From Gammaproteobacteria bacterium (GTDB lineage: Bacteria; Pseudomonadota; Gammaproteobacteria; JAIEPX01), in contig JAIEPX010000008.1 of assembly GCA_019748175.1 (NCBI GenBank), positions 496,001-560,000 on the forward strand: DNA of 64,000 nucleotides. Reading direction: 5' to 3'. The position numbers were made by a program, and so were the translations under genes. The notes beneath the pieces were generated by a model. It was not told the DNA's origin. It worked only from the letters and a program-made list of their open reading frames with translations, and searched no databases. Below are positions 55,633-64,000 of this stretch, piece after piece. The first letter of the stretch is position 1, and each line of letters begins with the position of its first letter.

Positions 55633-57123
55633 TTAGTTAAAATCATTAGCTTGTGCTGCGTCTTCATCGAGTACTTCGACCCTCTGGCCCATTGGCGCTT
55701 TGCCAGTTTGTCCGGATAGAAAATGGTTAGCCATCGCATCAAATTCTGTATCGCCAGTTTCGAAATCACCAGTGTCGTATCTTTGCCAAGTTTTTGAGGC
55801 TCCGGTATCAGCACCATTTGCTTTTCCAAATCCGCGCTGCTGAGCGCGCTTAAGATTTACAGCTTCTTCTGATTCCGAAGGAACAGGAATTTGTTGCCAC
55901 TGTTGGGTTTTCTTGGATCCAGTTTCAACTAATTCAACGAATTCAGTGTCTGAATAATGTCTAGTGTAAGTGATTCTTGTAGTTTTTGGAGCTTTTGCAG
56001 CTAAAATTGCATATAAAAGTCCGCCAGTATGCCAATCTGCCCATCGATCGCTCAGCGTGTCCGCGATATAACAGGCTGGAACTGCAATTAAAGCAGCCAT
56101 AATGCCGATAGTTGCTGCGCTAGCGATGGAAACGACTGCAGTAGACAGTGTTATTCCGAACAGACCAGTGAGTGCTGTGATATAAGGGAGAAAAAGTGTA
56201 CCAATTGAGGCGCTTACGCCTAAAAACGTTGCAGTGTAAGCAGCTAACACTGACGCAATAACAGGAATGTGAGTAACAAAAGTGACGACGCCCATTAAAG
56301 AAGGGAATAGTGCGAGGATGCCGGTAATCACGAAGGGTAATGCAATTGCCCAAACCGTGGCTGCAACAGCCAGAGTAAATAGCGCGAAAATACTAGCAAT
56401 TATAGTATAACTAAAATAATTATAAACAGTTCTTGTCCATGAAAGTGGAGCTAAAGCAATTCCAGCAACGAGGCTCAAGGTAAAGGACGCTACGTATAAT
56501 GGTAATAATACCAAAAAAAGGACTAACGTTAAGATAAAACTAATCAACGTAAGTATATAATTAAGCGGCAAAGGTAATTTTTCTGCAAGGTAATCGAATA
56601 TTCCTATAAATGAGCCACCAATTTCATCGAGAATATCTAATAATATAGGTACGAGAACTAATATCATGAGTTTTACAATATTCAAAAGAAACTTAAAGGG
56701 GAATGTCACAAGTTTAAATAGTAAAATTACTCCAATCTTTATTGGAATCGGAAATATCCCTATTAATTGTAAGTATTTTTTGGTTGAACTGGTATCTTTT
56801 GCAAAATCCAAACCACCAATAAGATTTTTTAAGAACTGTCCCCACGTGAGTTGATGAACGACTTTTCTTTCTCTATTTAAAAATGCTTTAGGTCTTGAAG
56901 GGAGTCCCAAAAAAGCGACGAAGTACATCCAAAATTCTGAAGTATCATTTTTTATTTCAGTGGGGATGTTTGGGTAAGTGTATTTCCCTTTTATTTCATC
57001 ATAGCCATCAGGAAAAAAATTTGATTTAAATAGAGTTGTAAACTTTTGCTTATAACGTGTTAGAAAGCTGATTTTTTTTTCTTCAACTTTGGGCTTTTTC
57101 TCTAATTCACCATGATGTTTCAT
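55633..57123 (-). CDS. Multi-spanning membrane protein, paralog family M (member 1)
   Basis: A 496-residue member of a five-gene paralogous family in this window, which I do not recognise. Family landmarks are 'PDGYDE' (38-43), 'FLGLPSR' (~71-77), 'LKNLIGG' (~98-104), a Lys-flanked hydrophobic run near 125-160, then many hydrophobic helices to ~385. Near 390 comes 'LSDRWADWHTGG', which ends the membrane part. A ~100-residue hydrophilic tail, rich in Asp, Thr and Gln, follows. It lacks the long N-terminal extension of the others. It is the last gene of the array, tail to tail with tilS. Confidence 0.8.
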   Translation of the reverse strand: MKHHGELEKKPKVEEKKISFLTRYKQKFTTLFKSNFFPDGYDEIKGKYTYPNIPTEIKNDTSEFWMYFVAFLGLPSRPKAFLNRERKVVHQLTWGQFLKNLIGGLDFAKDTSSTKKYLQLIGIFPIPIKIGVILLFKLVTFPFKFLLNIVKLMILVLVPILLDILDEIGGSFIGIFDYLAEKLPLPLNYILTLISFILTLVLFLVLLPLYVASFTLSLVAGIALAPLSWTRTVYNYFSYTIIASIFALFTLAVAATVWAIALPFVITGILALFPSLMGVVTFVTHIPVIASVLAAYTATFLGVSASIGTLFLPYITALTGLFGITLSTAVVSIASAATIGIMAALIAVPACYIADTLSDRWADWHTGGLLYAILAAKAPKTTRITYTRHYSDTEFVELVETGSKKTQQWQQIPVPSESEEAVNLKRAQQRGFGKANGADTGASKTWQRYDTGDFETGDTEFDAMANHFLSGQTGKAPMGQRVEVLDEDAAQANDFN

Positions 57124-57259
57124 ATCGCATTCCTCACAACAGTATGACTGGTAGATGTATCCAAAATCTTAACAGTCTAAATTAATCTAAAAACTATAAA
57201 CTTCTTAACAGAGCACTCTCTATATAAATACTCTAGCAATAATACTTCTTGTAAGTCTC

Positions 57260-58936
57260 TTATTTGTTATCGAAACCAAAATCGATAACAGTATCATTTG
57301 TTGAAGTGAGTGACGATGGCGCTGAAGTATGCTGAGGTCGACCCAGTCGCGGACTTAAAAGTGGTTCACCTTCCACTCGAGCAATCATTCCATCAGCCGA
57401 TGTTGATCCATCATTTGCGGCACCGTGAAGCTTAGTTTTATTGTCTACGAGTGTTGTAGCTTTTTTGCTAGGATCAGCTCCAGAACCGTCTGGTTTTCCT
57501 GAGGTGACTATTTTAAGTTCAGTCTCTTCTTTTGGGGCAGGACTATTAACTAAAGGCGATAGATAAGTGGTGATCGCATTCCATTTTGACGGTAACCACG
57601 TGGTAAAAGGTCCGCCTTCATGCCATGCTGCCCATTTGTCACTGAATGGCGTGGCAAACCAGGTCATTATAATCACGATGATGGTAGAACCAAAAAAACC
57701 GAGCGTGGCACCGATAAGAGCTATAGTTTCAGGAACTGGAATATGAAGTAATGTGGCCAGAGCAGCAACGGTAGGTGTAATATCGTAAGCAAAAAATTCA
57801 GTAGTGAACGAAACTAAGGCTCCGTTCATTGCATGAAGTGCTATTGCAACGGGTGGAAGATTTCCAAACCAAGTGATGATAGGGACAACGATGTTCGGGA
57901 AATAAATAATTGCAGCGCCAAGTGCTAAAGGAATAGCAGTAGCCCAAAAAAGTCCCGTAATAAGTTTGTTTAAATAATAGACAAGAAAGCCTAATTTTTT
58001 GTTCACTTCACCACCATACGCGCTCGCCAAGTTAGAGCTTTTATGGGGAGAGAAGAGTGCTCTGCCGATTATGGTAAGTACTTTGAAGCTCATATGCAGC
58101 AGAGCTAAGCAAACTGATAGGATTGATAAAGCCAATATTTTAGGGATTTTCCACACTTCGTCTGCGTCGTCGGCTTCATCAAGTGTAGCGATTTTTGCAT
58201 AAATTTTTGCCATCGCAATATGTAGACCGTAAGTTGCAAAAGAGGGAAGTAATTCGGTAAATGTTTTGATGATATTAAGGGGTAGCTTGAAAAAAATAGA
58301 AATAAATTTGATTGGAAAAATAATCGGTAATTTAACGGGAAATAAAACAACCCATTGCCATATTTTTTTTTCTTGATATTTATCTTCGTCAGGTAATGTG
58401 TCCCAACCACCGATCATATTTTTAAGAATTCCCAAACCGGTCAGTTTTGGCATTTTGGACAGAGTCACAGTCGGAGGTGTTTCATCTTCAGTGAGTGGGC
58501 TAGTTTCTTCTATACGTTTTTTATAGCTTGGCGATGAGGGTGGTGATGCAGATTCACTACAGCCTGTTCGCGTTGGTAGACCAACAAAGGATGCTAGCAT
58601 TAACCAAGGCGATAAAGCTTCGCCCTTATATTCATAGGCTTCTTGTAACTCCCCAGCAGAATGACGGTGAGCCGGGGTTATCATGTGAGTAGTAGGCTCG
58701 TATCCGTCGATGCCGTACACCATTAAGAATGTTGAGCTAAAGAAACTGAAATTATCGGTGTTTGCGGGCGTGTCGTGTGGATTTTGATACTGCTTTACTA
58801 ATTTCTCAAAACTAGCTGCATCTCCCCAGAAGAGTGAGTGTATGTGTTTAGATGCCCATTGTTTGAATGTTAATGACCCAGGCTTTCCCGGCTTAATAAG
58901 GGGTGAATCTTGCGCTTCTTCTTTAATCGTACTCAT
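57260..58936 (-). CDS. Multi-spanning membrane protein, paralog family M (member 2)
   Basis: A 558-residue family member. The landmarks are 'LTFKQWASKHIHSLFW' near 23-38, 'VYGIDGYEP' (73-81), 'ASFVGLPTR' (~115-123), 'LKNMIGGWD', then 'FPIKFISIFFKLPLNIIK' and 'TELLP', a set of hydrophobic helices, 'FSDKWAAWHEGG' near 425-436 and a polar Ser/Asp/Gly-rich tail of ~120 residues. The hydrophobic segments imply an integral membrane protein with an exposed C-terminus. No catalytic or transporter motif is apparent. The intergenic region before member 3 (58937-59074) shows no clear signals. Confidence 0.8.
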   Translation of the reverse strand: MSTIKEEAQDSPLIKPGKPGSLTFKQWASKHIHSLFWGDAASFEKLVKQYQNPHDTPANTDNFSFFSSTFLMVYGIDGYEPTTHMITPAHRHSAGELQEAYEYKGEALSPWLMLASFVGLPTRTGCSESASPPSSPSYKKRIEETSPLTEDETPPTVTLSKMPKLTGLGILKNMIGGWDTLPDEDKYQEKKIWQWVVLFPVKLPIIFPIKFISIFFKLPLNIIKTFTELLPSFATYGLHIAMAKIYAKIATLDEADDADEVWKIPKILALSILSVCLALLHMSFKVLTIIGRALFSPHKSSNLASAYGGEVNKKLGFLVYYLNKLITGLFWATAIPLALGAAIIYFPNIVVPIITWFGNLPPVAIALHAMNGALVSFTTEFFAYDITPTVAALATLLHIPVPETIALIGATLGFFGSTIIVIIMTWFATPFSDKWAAWHEGGPFTTWLPSKWNAITTYLSPLVNSPAPKEETELKIVTSGKPDGSGADPSKKATTLVDNKTKLHGAANDGSTSADGMIARVEGEPLLSPRLGRPQHTSAPSSLTSTNDTVIDFGFDNK

Positions 58937-59074
58937 TACACTACTCTTATTTATAAACGGGCCATTATATCATGAAAGATCATCAATGTGAATCATTGAA
59001 GGGCGTCACTTCTTGCGCCTGAAGGGCTCGCAGTAGAGTGTTTGTGCAATATCCAGGGTTAACGCGACGCCTTA

Positions 59075-60595
59075 TTAATAGGCAAGCTCACTATCATCGT
59101 CCTTGAAAGAGTTGACATGAGGTTTAACAGGAGTCGGTGCTTTCTTTTTACCGGAGCCTAGTTCAGTAGAATCGTCGAAATCAAAATGAGAGGCTTTTCC
59201 GGCAACCGTTTCATCACCGTCTTTCTTCTTAACTGCACTTCGTGCTTTACCTGAGGGCGTAGTGGGTGTGGAGTTATTGGCGCCAGGCTTAGGCTGCGGC
59301 TGTTTTTGTAACGGTATTTCATCAGGTTCAGCTACTTTAGTATAACCACCCGATAATACAATTGCTTTTAGGATATTGTCAGTAAGTCCGCCTTCAACCC
59401 AGTCTGCCCAAGAGTTACTGAACTTATCGGCACCCCAGCTTAAGAAGGTGGCGGTAGGGGCCACTATCACACCGAAAGTAGCGCCCACGGCAATAGCATT
59501 CACTGAAATTTTTAATCCAAACAAGGCGCCTACAGCGGTCGCAGAAGGGCCAAAGGCTGCGCCAATGCCAATAGAGATACTGGCCAAGCTACCCTTGATA
59601 AAGCCTATCGATGCTGCGATTACAGGTAATTTCGATAGTGCAGTGAGTAGAGGAATTGTCGCAGGAATTAAGGTTGTTACCGCACCGATTATCAGAGACA
59701 GTCCTATAGCCCAAACAGTTAGTGTGAAAGCAATGCTGGCTACAAGGGCTAGAATACCGACTATCCAGCCTAACCATTTATTCTCTAACGTACGACCAAA
59801 TCCAAGGGCGGCTTTCGCACTGTGTGTAGGTGATAAAACGGCACGGATTGCAATGGATAAAATTCGTGAACTGGCCAGTGCAACTCCTAATAAAGCTAAT
59901 CCAAGACCTTCTGCAAATAACTTAATACCTTTAAGTAACCACGGGCCAGTATCTTTTTGAGGAGTTGCCCATTCACGTGCTAATTCTTGATCGAGAAGAT
60001 TCAAGGTTTCTTCAGAAAAACGCCAAATTAACAGGGTCAAAAATTCTGTTGGTAATTTCAATATGTTGAGGGGTGTTTTAAAGAAAATTAAAGCCGATTT
60101 GATGATAAAAATGAATGGCTTTATGGTGAAGGAAGCAAGATTTTGCCAAAACAATTTTTCTTCGCCGGCTTTTTCATTGAGTCCGCCTACAAAATTCTTT
60201 GCAACTTGTCTACCATCGATAACGAGTGATTTATCAGTAACTTCGATATATTTGATTCGATTTGGAATGCCAAAAAATGACATCACAGCGAGTTTCCACG
60301 GAAGTTTGTCACTGTCGTAAGTATAATGTTTACCTGTTTCTTTATTAATTTGACCTTCGGCAGTAGTAATTTCTTTGGTCACTTCATCGAGACCATCAAA
60401 GCCGTAGACCTCTAAGAAGGTACTATCGAGATGATGTTTAAAAATAGTAAGGATGCTTTTTTTGGGCAGCGCCTGGTGGACTTCAGGCATTGCAGAGTAT
60501 CCTTGATTGAATTTTTTGGGGTCATACAAAAAAATATGTTGAAACCATTGTTTTACGGACAAGCTATTGAGCATTAAGGGTTTGACTAAGGCCAT
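59075..60595 (-). CDS. Multi-spanning membrane protein, paralog family M (member 3)
   Basis: A 506-residue family member with 'LSVKQWFQHIFLYDPKKF' (12-29), 'VYGFDGLDE' (63-71), 'FFGIPNR' (~107-113), 'AKNFVGG' (132-138), 'IFFKTPLNILKLPTE' (~170-184) and 'FSNSWADWVEGG' (~400-411). The membrane part has Gly/Ala-rich helices ('LPVIAASIGFIKGSLASI') that recur closely in member 5. The C-terminal ~90 residues are Lys/Pro/Asp-rich. A large hairpin and the ~55-nt element lie upstream of its start. Confidence 0.8.
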   Translation of the reverse strand: MALVKPLMLNSLSVKQWFQHIFLYDPKKFNQGYSAMPEVHQALPKKSILTIFKHHLDSTFLEVYGFDGLDEVTKEITTAEGQINKETGKHYTYDSDKLPWKLAVMSFFGIPNRIKYIEVTDKSLVIDGRQVAKNFVGGLNEKAGEEKLFWQNLASFTIKPFIFIIKSALIFFKTPLNILKLPTEFLTLLIWRFSEETLNLLDQELAREWATPQKDTGPWLLKGIKLFAEGLGLALLGVALASSRILSIAIRAVLSPTHSAKAALGFGRTLENKWLGWIVGILALVASIAFTLTVWAIGLSLIIGAVTTLIPATIPLLTALSKLPVIAASIGFIKGSLASISIGIGAAFGPSATAVGALFGLKISVNAIAVGATFGVIVAPTATFLSWGADKFSNSWADWVEGGLTDNILKAIVLSGGYTKVAEPDEIPLQKQPQPKPGANNSTPTTPSGKARSAVKKKDGDETVAGKASHFDFDDSTELGSGKKKAPTPVKPHVNSFKDDDSELAY

Positions 60596-60679
60596 GTCAG
60601 AGTTCCTTCCTATTTAAATAACTAAACATAACTATTCACCACACGATGGAAACGTCCATATTTTGCCCATCTTGTGCGT

Positions 60680-60740
60680 AAAAATTGATTTTAAAATCCT
60701 CATTTATCAAGAGTAAACTCCGGTTTTAAAATCAATTTTT
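60680..60740. terminator. Long perfect hairpin upstream of family M member 3
   Basis: AAAAATTGATTTTAAAA and TTTTAAAATCAATTTTT are perfect 17-bp arms around 27 bases. On the minus strand the stem ends in a T-run, so it can terminate transcripts from the 60930-61289 gene. It shares CCGGTTTTAAAATCAA with the 141-nt repeat copy 1 (5367 region). Confidence 0.6.
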
Positions 60741-60797
60741 TCACCCAACCTGGACAAAATCTGAACGTTTTGGCCATTCTAGCCAAGGTGGTGAGTG
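60741..60797 (-). repeat. Dispersed ~55-nt element, copy 3
   Basis: The minus strand reads ATGGCCAAAACGTTCAGATT then TTGTCCAGGTTGGGTGAAAA, matching the copies at 8586 and 13951. Here TTGGC-tagaatg-GCCAA adds a small hairpin. The rest of 60596-60929 has no gene. Confidence 0.7.
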
Positions 60798-60929
60798 GTT
60801 ACAACGCAACAACAACAGAATTTAGGGTGAATGTATTATCCCTGCATTCTTAACCTAAAAGTCTGATATTGTGTGATTGTATTTTTGAAGTGAAGGAATG
60901 TAAAGAACTGTTTATTGCTTAGCTTGAGA

Positions 60930-61289
60930 TTATGCAGTTTCAGTTTCAGTTGGCTTTTTCACCGTGTGTTTTTCATACAGTTTTTTCAAGCGGATACGAT
61001 GATTTTTTAATTTGGTTTCGAGGTTGGTAATTTTTTGATTCATTTCGGTAGGGTCAAAATGTTCGCGAAGGTATTTAATGTCTACGTCTATTTGTCGTAG
61101 TTGTAATTCATCAGTAGTGATTTCTCTGTCGGCTTCTAATTTTTTGATGTAGTCCAGACCATTTTTGTAATTTTCCTTTACCTTCACGATAGAATTTTCC
61201 AAATGAACGATCGCACGGGAATAATCTTCAAGTCGTGCCATTTGATGTTGCTTTTTAGAGTAATTTCCAAATACCGTTAGTGTAGACAT
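60930..61289 (-). CDS. Coiled-coil protein embedded in the family M array
   Basis: A 119-residue highly charged helical protein ('ARLEDYSRAIVHLENSIVKV', then Glu/Lys/Leu heptads through 'NQKITNLETKLKNHRIRLKK') with a Thr/Glu tail. It has no signal peptide or membrane helix. It starts 24 bases after the stop of member 4 and is probably cotranscribed with it. It could be a soluble partner of the membrane proteins; no family recognised. Confidence 0.7.
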   Translation of the reverse strand: MSTLTVFGNYSKKQHQMARLEDYSRAIVHLENSIVKVKENYKNGLDYIKKLEADREITTDELQLRQIDVDIKYLREHFDPTEMNQKITNLETKLKNHRIRLKKLYEKHTVKKPTETETA

Positions 61290-61313
61290 GGTTAAATCCT
61301 CATAATAAAAACG

Positions 61314-62939
61314 CTATAACTCTGCAAGTAGTTGCCCATCGGGGCCATAGTCAGGGTTATCTGAGTTCTGATCTCCTGAGCCTTTAGTTGGAGCAGTGCC
61401 TGAAGTGGTGAGGCCCTCTTGCCCCTCAGCGCGTTTCTGAGACTTCACAGCACCCATATGTCCATCATGAGCAGTCCATTCAGAAGTTATAGCAGATGAT
61501 ACGATACCTTGCGCACCAGGGGAAGTAGTATTCCCTGTCACCGGGCTTTGTTTTGGGGTTTGATCGATTAATGGAGTATAAGAAGTATCCTCTGAATCTG
61601 GGGGAGCAAATAGCAGAGACGTAAAAAAGCCTCCCTCATGCCAAGTGAACCATTTATCGCTGAGCTTATCAGCGGCTAGGCTTAAGAACGTGGCGATAGG
61701 AGTAACGATTGCACCGAGTGTCAGTCCGGTCGTTATAAAAGTAGTAGAGAGTTGAAAGCCTAACAAACCAGAAGAAGTCGTGAGTAGAGCGCCGAATACT
61801 GCATTCAGCCCGCCACCAACAGCAGTGAAAACAACTGATAGGTTTGATATAAGATGTGCCATAAATGGCCAATTCAATACGGTGGTAGCGAGTTGAGCAA
61901 TTTTTGGTAAATACACTACAATCGAACCGAATAACAAGGGCAGAGCGAAGGCCCAGAGGCTGGCCGAAAAAGCAAGACTGACCAGAGCAAAGAGGCCGCC
62001 CACGAAAAACATAATCCTTTGACTCGTATGCTGACTGACAAAGGGAACCTTGAGTTCCTGAGCGTATTCAAAAGCGATGCTCATGCTATGTAAGGGTGCA
62101 GTTAGGGCTCTTCCGGTAATATAAAAGACTCTTATTGCAAGATAAATGAGGGTCAGCGCGACCGTGATAATGGATAAAAAGACAGCAGGAATTTTCCAAA
62201 GATCGGACAGTTTTTTATCCGCTTCCGAGGGTTTCTTGCCATGAGTCTTTTTAACTTTCGTCCCTGAGTATTCAGAAACTTTGAGAGCAAGCCATATCAC
62301 TGCAACGATTGTGAGAGTGGTCAGTATTAAAGGTAGAAATTCTGTGAAAAATTTGAGTATATTCAGCGGGATTTTAAGAAATAGTGTGAAGATTTTAAAA
62401 GGAAAAATAACAGGAACTTTTATCAACAACCCTATGATTTGCGTTATTTTTTTCTCTGTCGACATGTTCGACCATTGCCATCCACCAATAAAATTTTTCA
62501 GAAAAAATTGAGTAAGGGAAATTTTGGGATAAGAAATTTTAGTAGGCGCTACAGGAGCAGATTCGGTGAAGAAATCAACAGTAGCAGATATTGAATTATC
62601 CTGAGTTGTATCAGTCAGTTGACTTTGTTCATTGGCTTCTTCTTCAACGACATCGGTACGAGTTGGTAAGCCTAAGAAACTAGCGAGGGCGAGCCAGGGA
62701 TCTAATGTGAGTGATGTATACTCAATGATTTCACTTGATTCAGTGTTGTAGTAGGCATTTTTCGTGAGATCGTATCCATCGAACCCATAAGTCACCAGAA
62801 AAGCGCCGTTCACCACATTATTCAACATGTGAGTTGTATCATTATCGGAAGACCAAAGGGTAGGAACTAAGAAATACTGTGCAATCCAATCACTAAGACT
62901 TTTAGAGTAGGGTTTAGCGGGATCTATAAGTAAAGGCAT
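61314..62939 (-). CDS. Multi-spanning membrane protein, paralog family M (member 4)
   Basis: A 541-residue family member: 'SLSDWIAQYF' near 14-23, 'VTYGFDGYDLTKN' (49-61), 'ASFLGLPTR' (86-94), 'FLKNFIGGW' (146-154), 'FPFKIFTLFLKIPLNILK' then 'FFTEFLP' (~180-203), several hydrophobic helices and 'LSDKWFTWHEGGFF' (~420-433). A ~105-residue Gly/Ser/Asp-rich tail follows. It has the most complete set of family motifs and can serve as the reference member. The ~55-nt element and the 141-nt repeat (copy 2) lie between it and member 5. Confidence 0.8.
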   Translation of the reverse strand: MPLLIDPAKPYSKSLSDWIAQYFLVPTLWSSDNDTTHMLNNVVNGAFLVTYGFDGYDLTKNAYYNTESSEIIEYTSLTLDPWLALASFLGLPTRTDVVEEEANEQSQLTDTTQDNSISATVDFFTESAPVAPTKISYPKISLTQFFLKNFIGGWQWSNMSTEKKITQIIGLLIKVPVIFPFKIFTLFLKIPLNILKFFTEFLPLILTTLTIVAVIWLALKVSEYSGTKVKKTHGKKPSEADKKLSDLWKIPAVFLSIITVALTLIYLAIRVFYITGRALTAPLHSMSIAFEYAQELKVPFVSQHTSQRIMFFVGGLFALVSLAFSASLWAFALPLLFGSIVVYLPKIAQLATTVLNWPFMAHLISNLSVVFTAVGGGLNAVFGALLTTSSGLLGFQLSTTFITTGLTLGAIVTPIATFLSLAADKLSDKWFTWHEGGFFTSLLFAPPDSEDTSYTPLIDQTPKQSPVTGNTTSPGAQGIVSSAITSEWTAHDGHMGAVKSQKRAEGQEGLTTSGTAPTKGSGDQNSDNPDYGPDGQLLAEL

Positions 62940-62966
62940 GTAATAATTAGCTCCACACGTTGTAAT

Positions 62967-63027
62967 TATTCACACAATCTGGACAAAGTCTAAACGTTTT
63001 AGCCATTCTAGCCAAAGCGGTGAAGGA
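62967..63027 (-). repeat. Dispersed ~55-nt element, copy 4
   Basis: The minus strand reads TTTGGCTAGAATGGCTAAAA then CGTTTAGACTTTGTCCAGAT and GTGTGAATAATT, aligned to copies 1-3. It lies 28 bases upstream of the member 4 start, so a promoter or leader role is possible for this copy. Confidence 0.7.
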
Positions 63028-63099
63028 TTTATGAGAATTTTACGATTATTAATTGAAAAAGTAAAGTAAAATCTAGGGTAAAAGCTTTTCCTTTCGCGA

Positions 63100-63240
63100 T
63101 GAGGGGTTTTAGGGGAGAGAATCGTGATTCTCTCCCCTAAATATATTAAAGGAAGCATCTCCCGGTTATAAAGTCAACAGTTCCTAATAAAGGGCATTGA
63201 GTGAGGAAAACATCCAAAATCTTTAACCGGGAGATGCTGT
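63100..63240 (+). repeat. 141-nt structured repeat, copy 2
   Basis: Same length and orientation as 5304-5444. The first stem is perfect here (TTTAGGGGAGAGAATC with GATTCTCTCCCCTAAA), and the second pairs AGCATCTCCCGGTTA with TAACCGGGAGATGCT. It lies between two family M genes, antisense to them, next to the terminator of member 5. Confidence 0.85.
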
Positions 63241-63241
63241 C

Positions 63242-63283
63242 AAAAAAAATGGCGCGTTTGATTTAGTCAAAGCGCGCCATTTT
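63242..63283 (-). terminator. Rho-independent terminator of family M member 5
   Basis: On the minus strand AAAATGGCGCGCTTTGA pairs with TCAAACGCGCCATTTT (one bulged base), followed directly by an eight-T run (63242-63249). It sits 50 bases after the 63335 stop. Confidence 0.85.
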
Positions 63284-63334
63284 GAGAGCATCTAGAAACT
63301 ACGGATATTTTTCAGTAGTCTCTAGAGGAGAGTG

Positions 63335-64000
63335 TTACTCTTTACCAAGCCCTTTAGCAGAGTCACGGCTTACAAGGTCTTCTTCCTCGTGGCCTTCTGC
63401 TGCGGTAGATTTTTTACCAGCTTCAGGAGATTTGCTGCCTGAATTAGGTGTCTCAGCTGCAGTTTTTCCTTTCCTCAGAGCCTCTTCATCAGAAGTGCCT
63501 GCATCTTTCTTAGCATTAGCTAATTCAGCAGCCCGTCTTCTTGCCTCTGGTGAAGATACAACTTCAGGTTCTGCATCTTTATTAGTAGCAGTGCCTTTGT
63601 TTCCGTCTTCTTTATCAGTGCCATCTTTTCTAGGTGAGTTGTCGTCATTATCTGGTAGAGGAACATATCCTTTCTTACCTTTAGAACCAACAATCATGTT
63701 GTTAATCTTAGTAAACGCACTGTAGACCCAAGCAAGGATCCCACCTTTTTGCCAGCGCGCAAAAGAGTTGCTGAGTTCGTCAGCAGATCGGCTACCAATA
63801 ATAGCAGTAGGAGCAGATACGGCAGCCACTGTAGCGCCCACTGCAACAGCAGGAGCTGTTAAGGTGAGTCCTACTAAACTAGCGAGTGATGCGGCAGCTG
63901 AAGTGAATGCAGCAGGTAAACTACCAACAACCAGCGCAAACTTACCACTGATGAATGTCACGCTAGAAGCCACAATAGGTAGCTGAGCAATCGAATTCAG
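63335..64000 (-). CDS. Multi-spanning membrane protein, paralog family M (member 5, 3' part)
   Basis: The frame is open to the window edge, so only the C-terminal ~221 residues are visible. It contains 'LPIVASSVTFISGKFALVVG', close to 'LPVIAASIGFIKG' of member 3, Gly/Ala/Val-rich helices, 'LSNSFARWQKGGILAWVY' (the family's terminal membrane motif) and a ~120-residue Lys/Glu/Ser-rich tail. No start is in the window. Its terminator lies at 63242-63283. Confidence 0.78.
   Translation of the reverse strand: MNSIAQLPIVASSVTFISGKFALVVGSLPAAFTSAAASLASLVGLTLTAPAVAVGATVAAVSAPTAIIGSRSADELSNSFARWQKGGILAWVYSAFTKINNMIVGSKGKKGYVPLPDNDDNSPRKDGTDKEDGNKGTATNKDAEPEVVSSPEARRRAAELANAKKDAGTSDEEALRKGKTAAETPNSGSKSPEAGKKSTAAEGHEEEDLVSRDSAKGLGKE

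Overview
The window looks like a chromosomal segment of a low-G+C, host-associated gammaproteobacterium of the Legionellales type (Legionella, Coxiella, Aquicella or Berkiella relatives). Two things suggest this. The housekeeping genes are gammaproteobacterial in character (pssA, yajQ, rluD, nadE, recJ, dusA, mutY, yggX, trmB, accA, tilS, bamD, tamAB). They are interleaved with eukaryote-like or effector-like genes: a 16-repeat leucine-rich protein, an ankyrin protein, an F-box-like plus RCC1 protein, a Sel1-repeat protein, a putative HELGH metallopeptidase and a secreted GH18 chitinase. The genus is inference; there is no rRNA or secretion-system gene here to settle it.

Layout. 0-5.2 kb: a minus-strand operon (DUF3579, LOG-family protein, start of a phospholipase-D/cardiolipin-synthase-like gene) diverges from plus-strand pssA, yajQ, an AmpG-like permease and an amino-acid permease. 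5.3-14.4 kb: accessory region with a structured 141-nt repeat, a pair of unknown coiled-coil/helical genes, a 1504-residue DUF5675 fusion protein, and fragments of IS91-like and IS481-like transposases. A duplicated gene tail shows that this region was rearranged. 14.4-23 kb: an RRM protein, the LRR protein, and the outer-membrane assembly operon bamD-tamA-tamB, which ends in an ankyrin gene. 23-38 kb: a second accessory region with two families of dispersed palindromic repeats, a frameshifted AbiE toxin-antitoxin pair with a clear operator, the metallopeptidase and RCC1 genes, a three-domain exopolysaccharide enzyme with a TPR-barrel partner, and the chitinase. 38-55.6 kb: a mostly core block (phosphopantetheinyl transferase, rluD, nadE, Mth938, recJ, dusA, Sel1, tRNA-Phe, yggX-mutY-asmA, trmB, cysQ, mdh, ZIP, accA, tilS). 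55.6-64 kb: a tandem array of five paralogous multi-spanning membrane proteins with conserved motifs and variable hydrophilic tails. I do not recognise this family.

How the genes work together. BamD, TamA and TamB act in outer-membrane protein and envelope assembly. The AbiE pair is a type IV toxin-antitoxin module whose toxin gene is broken by one extra base in a homopolymer. The GH18-deacetylase-glycosyltransferase fusion and its TPR-barrel neighbour look like a compact poly-N-acetylglucosamine-type export system. The most novel material is the paralogous membrane-protein array, the structured repeats that link it to the 5-14 kb region, and the effector-like genes. All functions are read from the sequence by eye; no searches were run.
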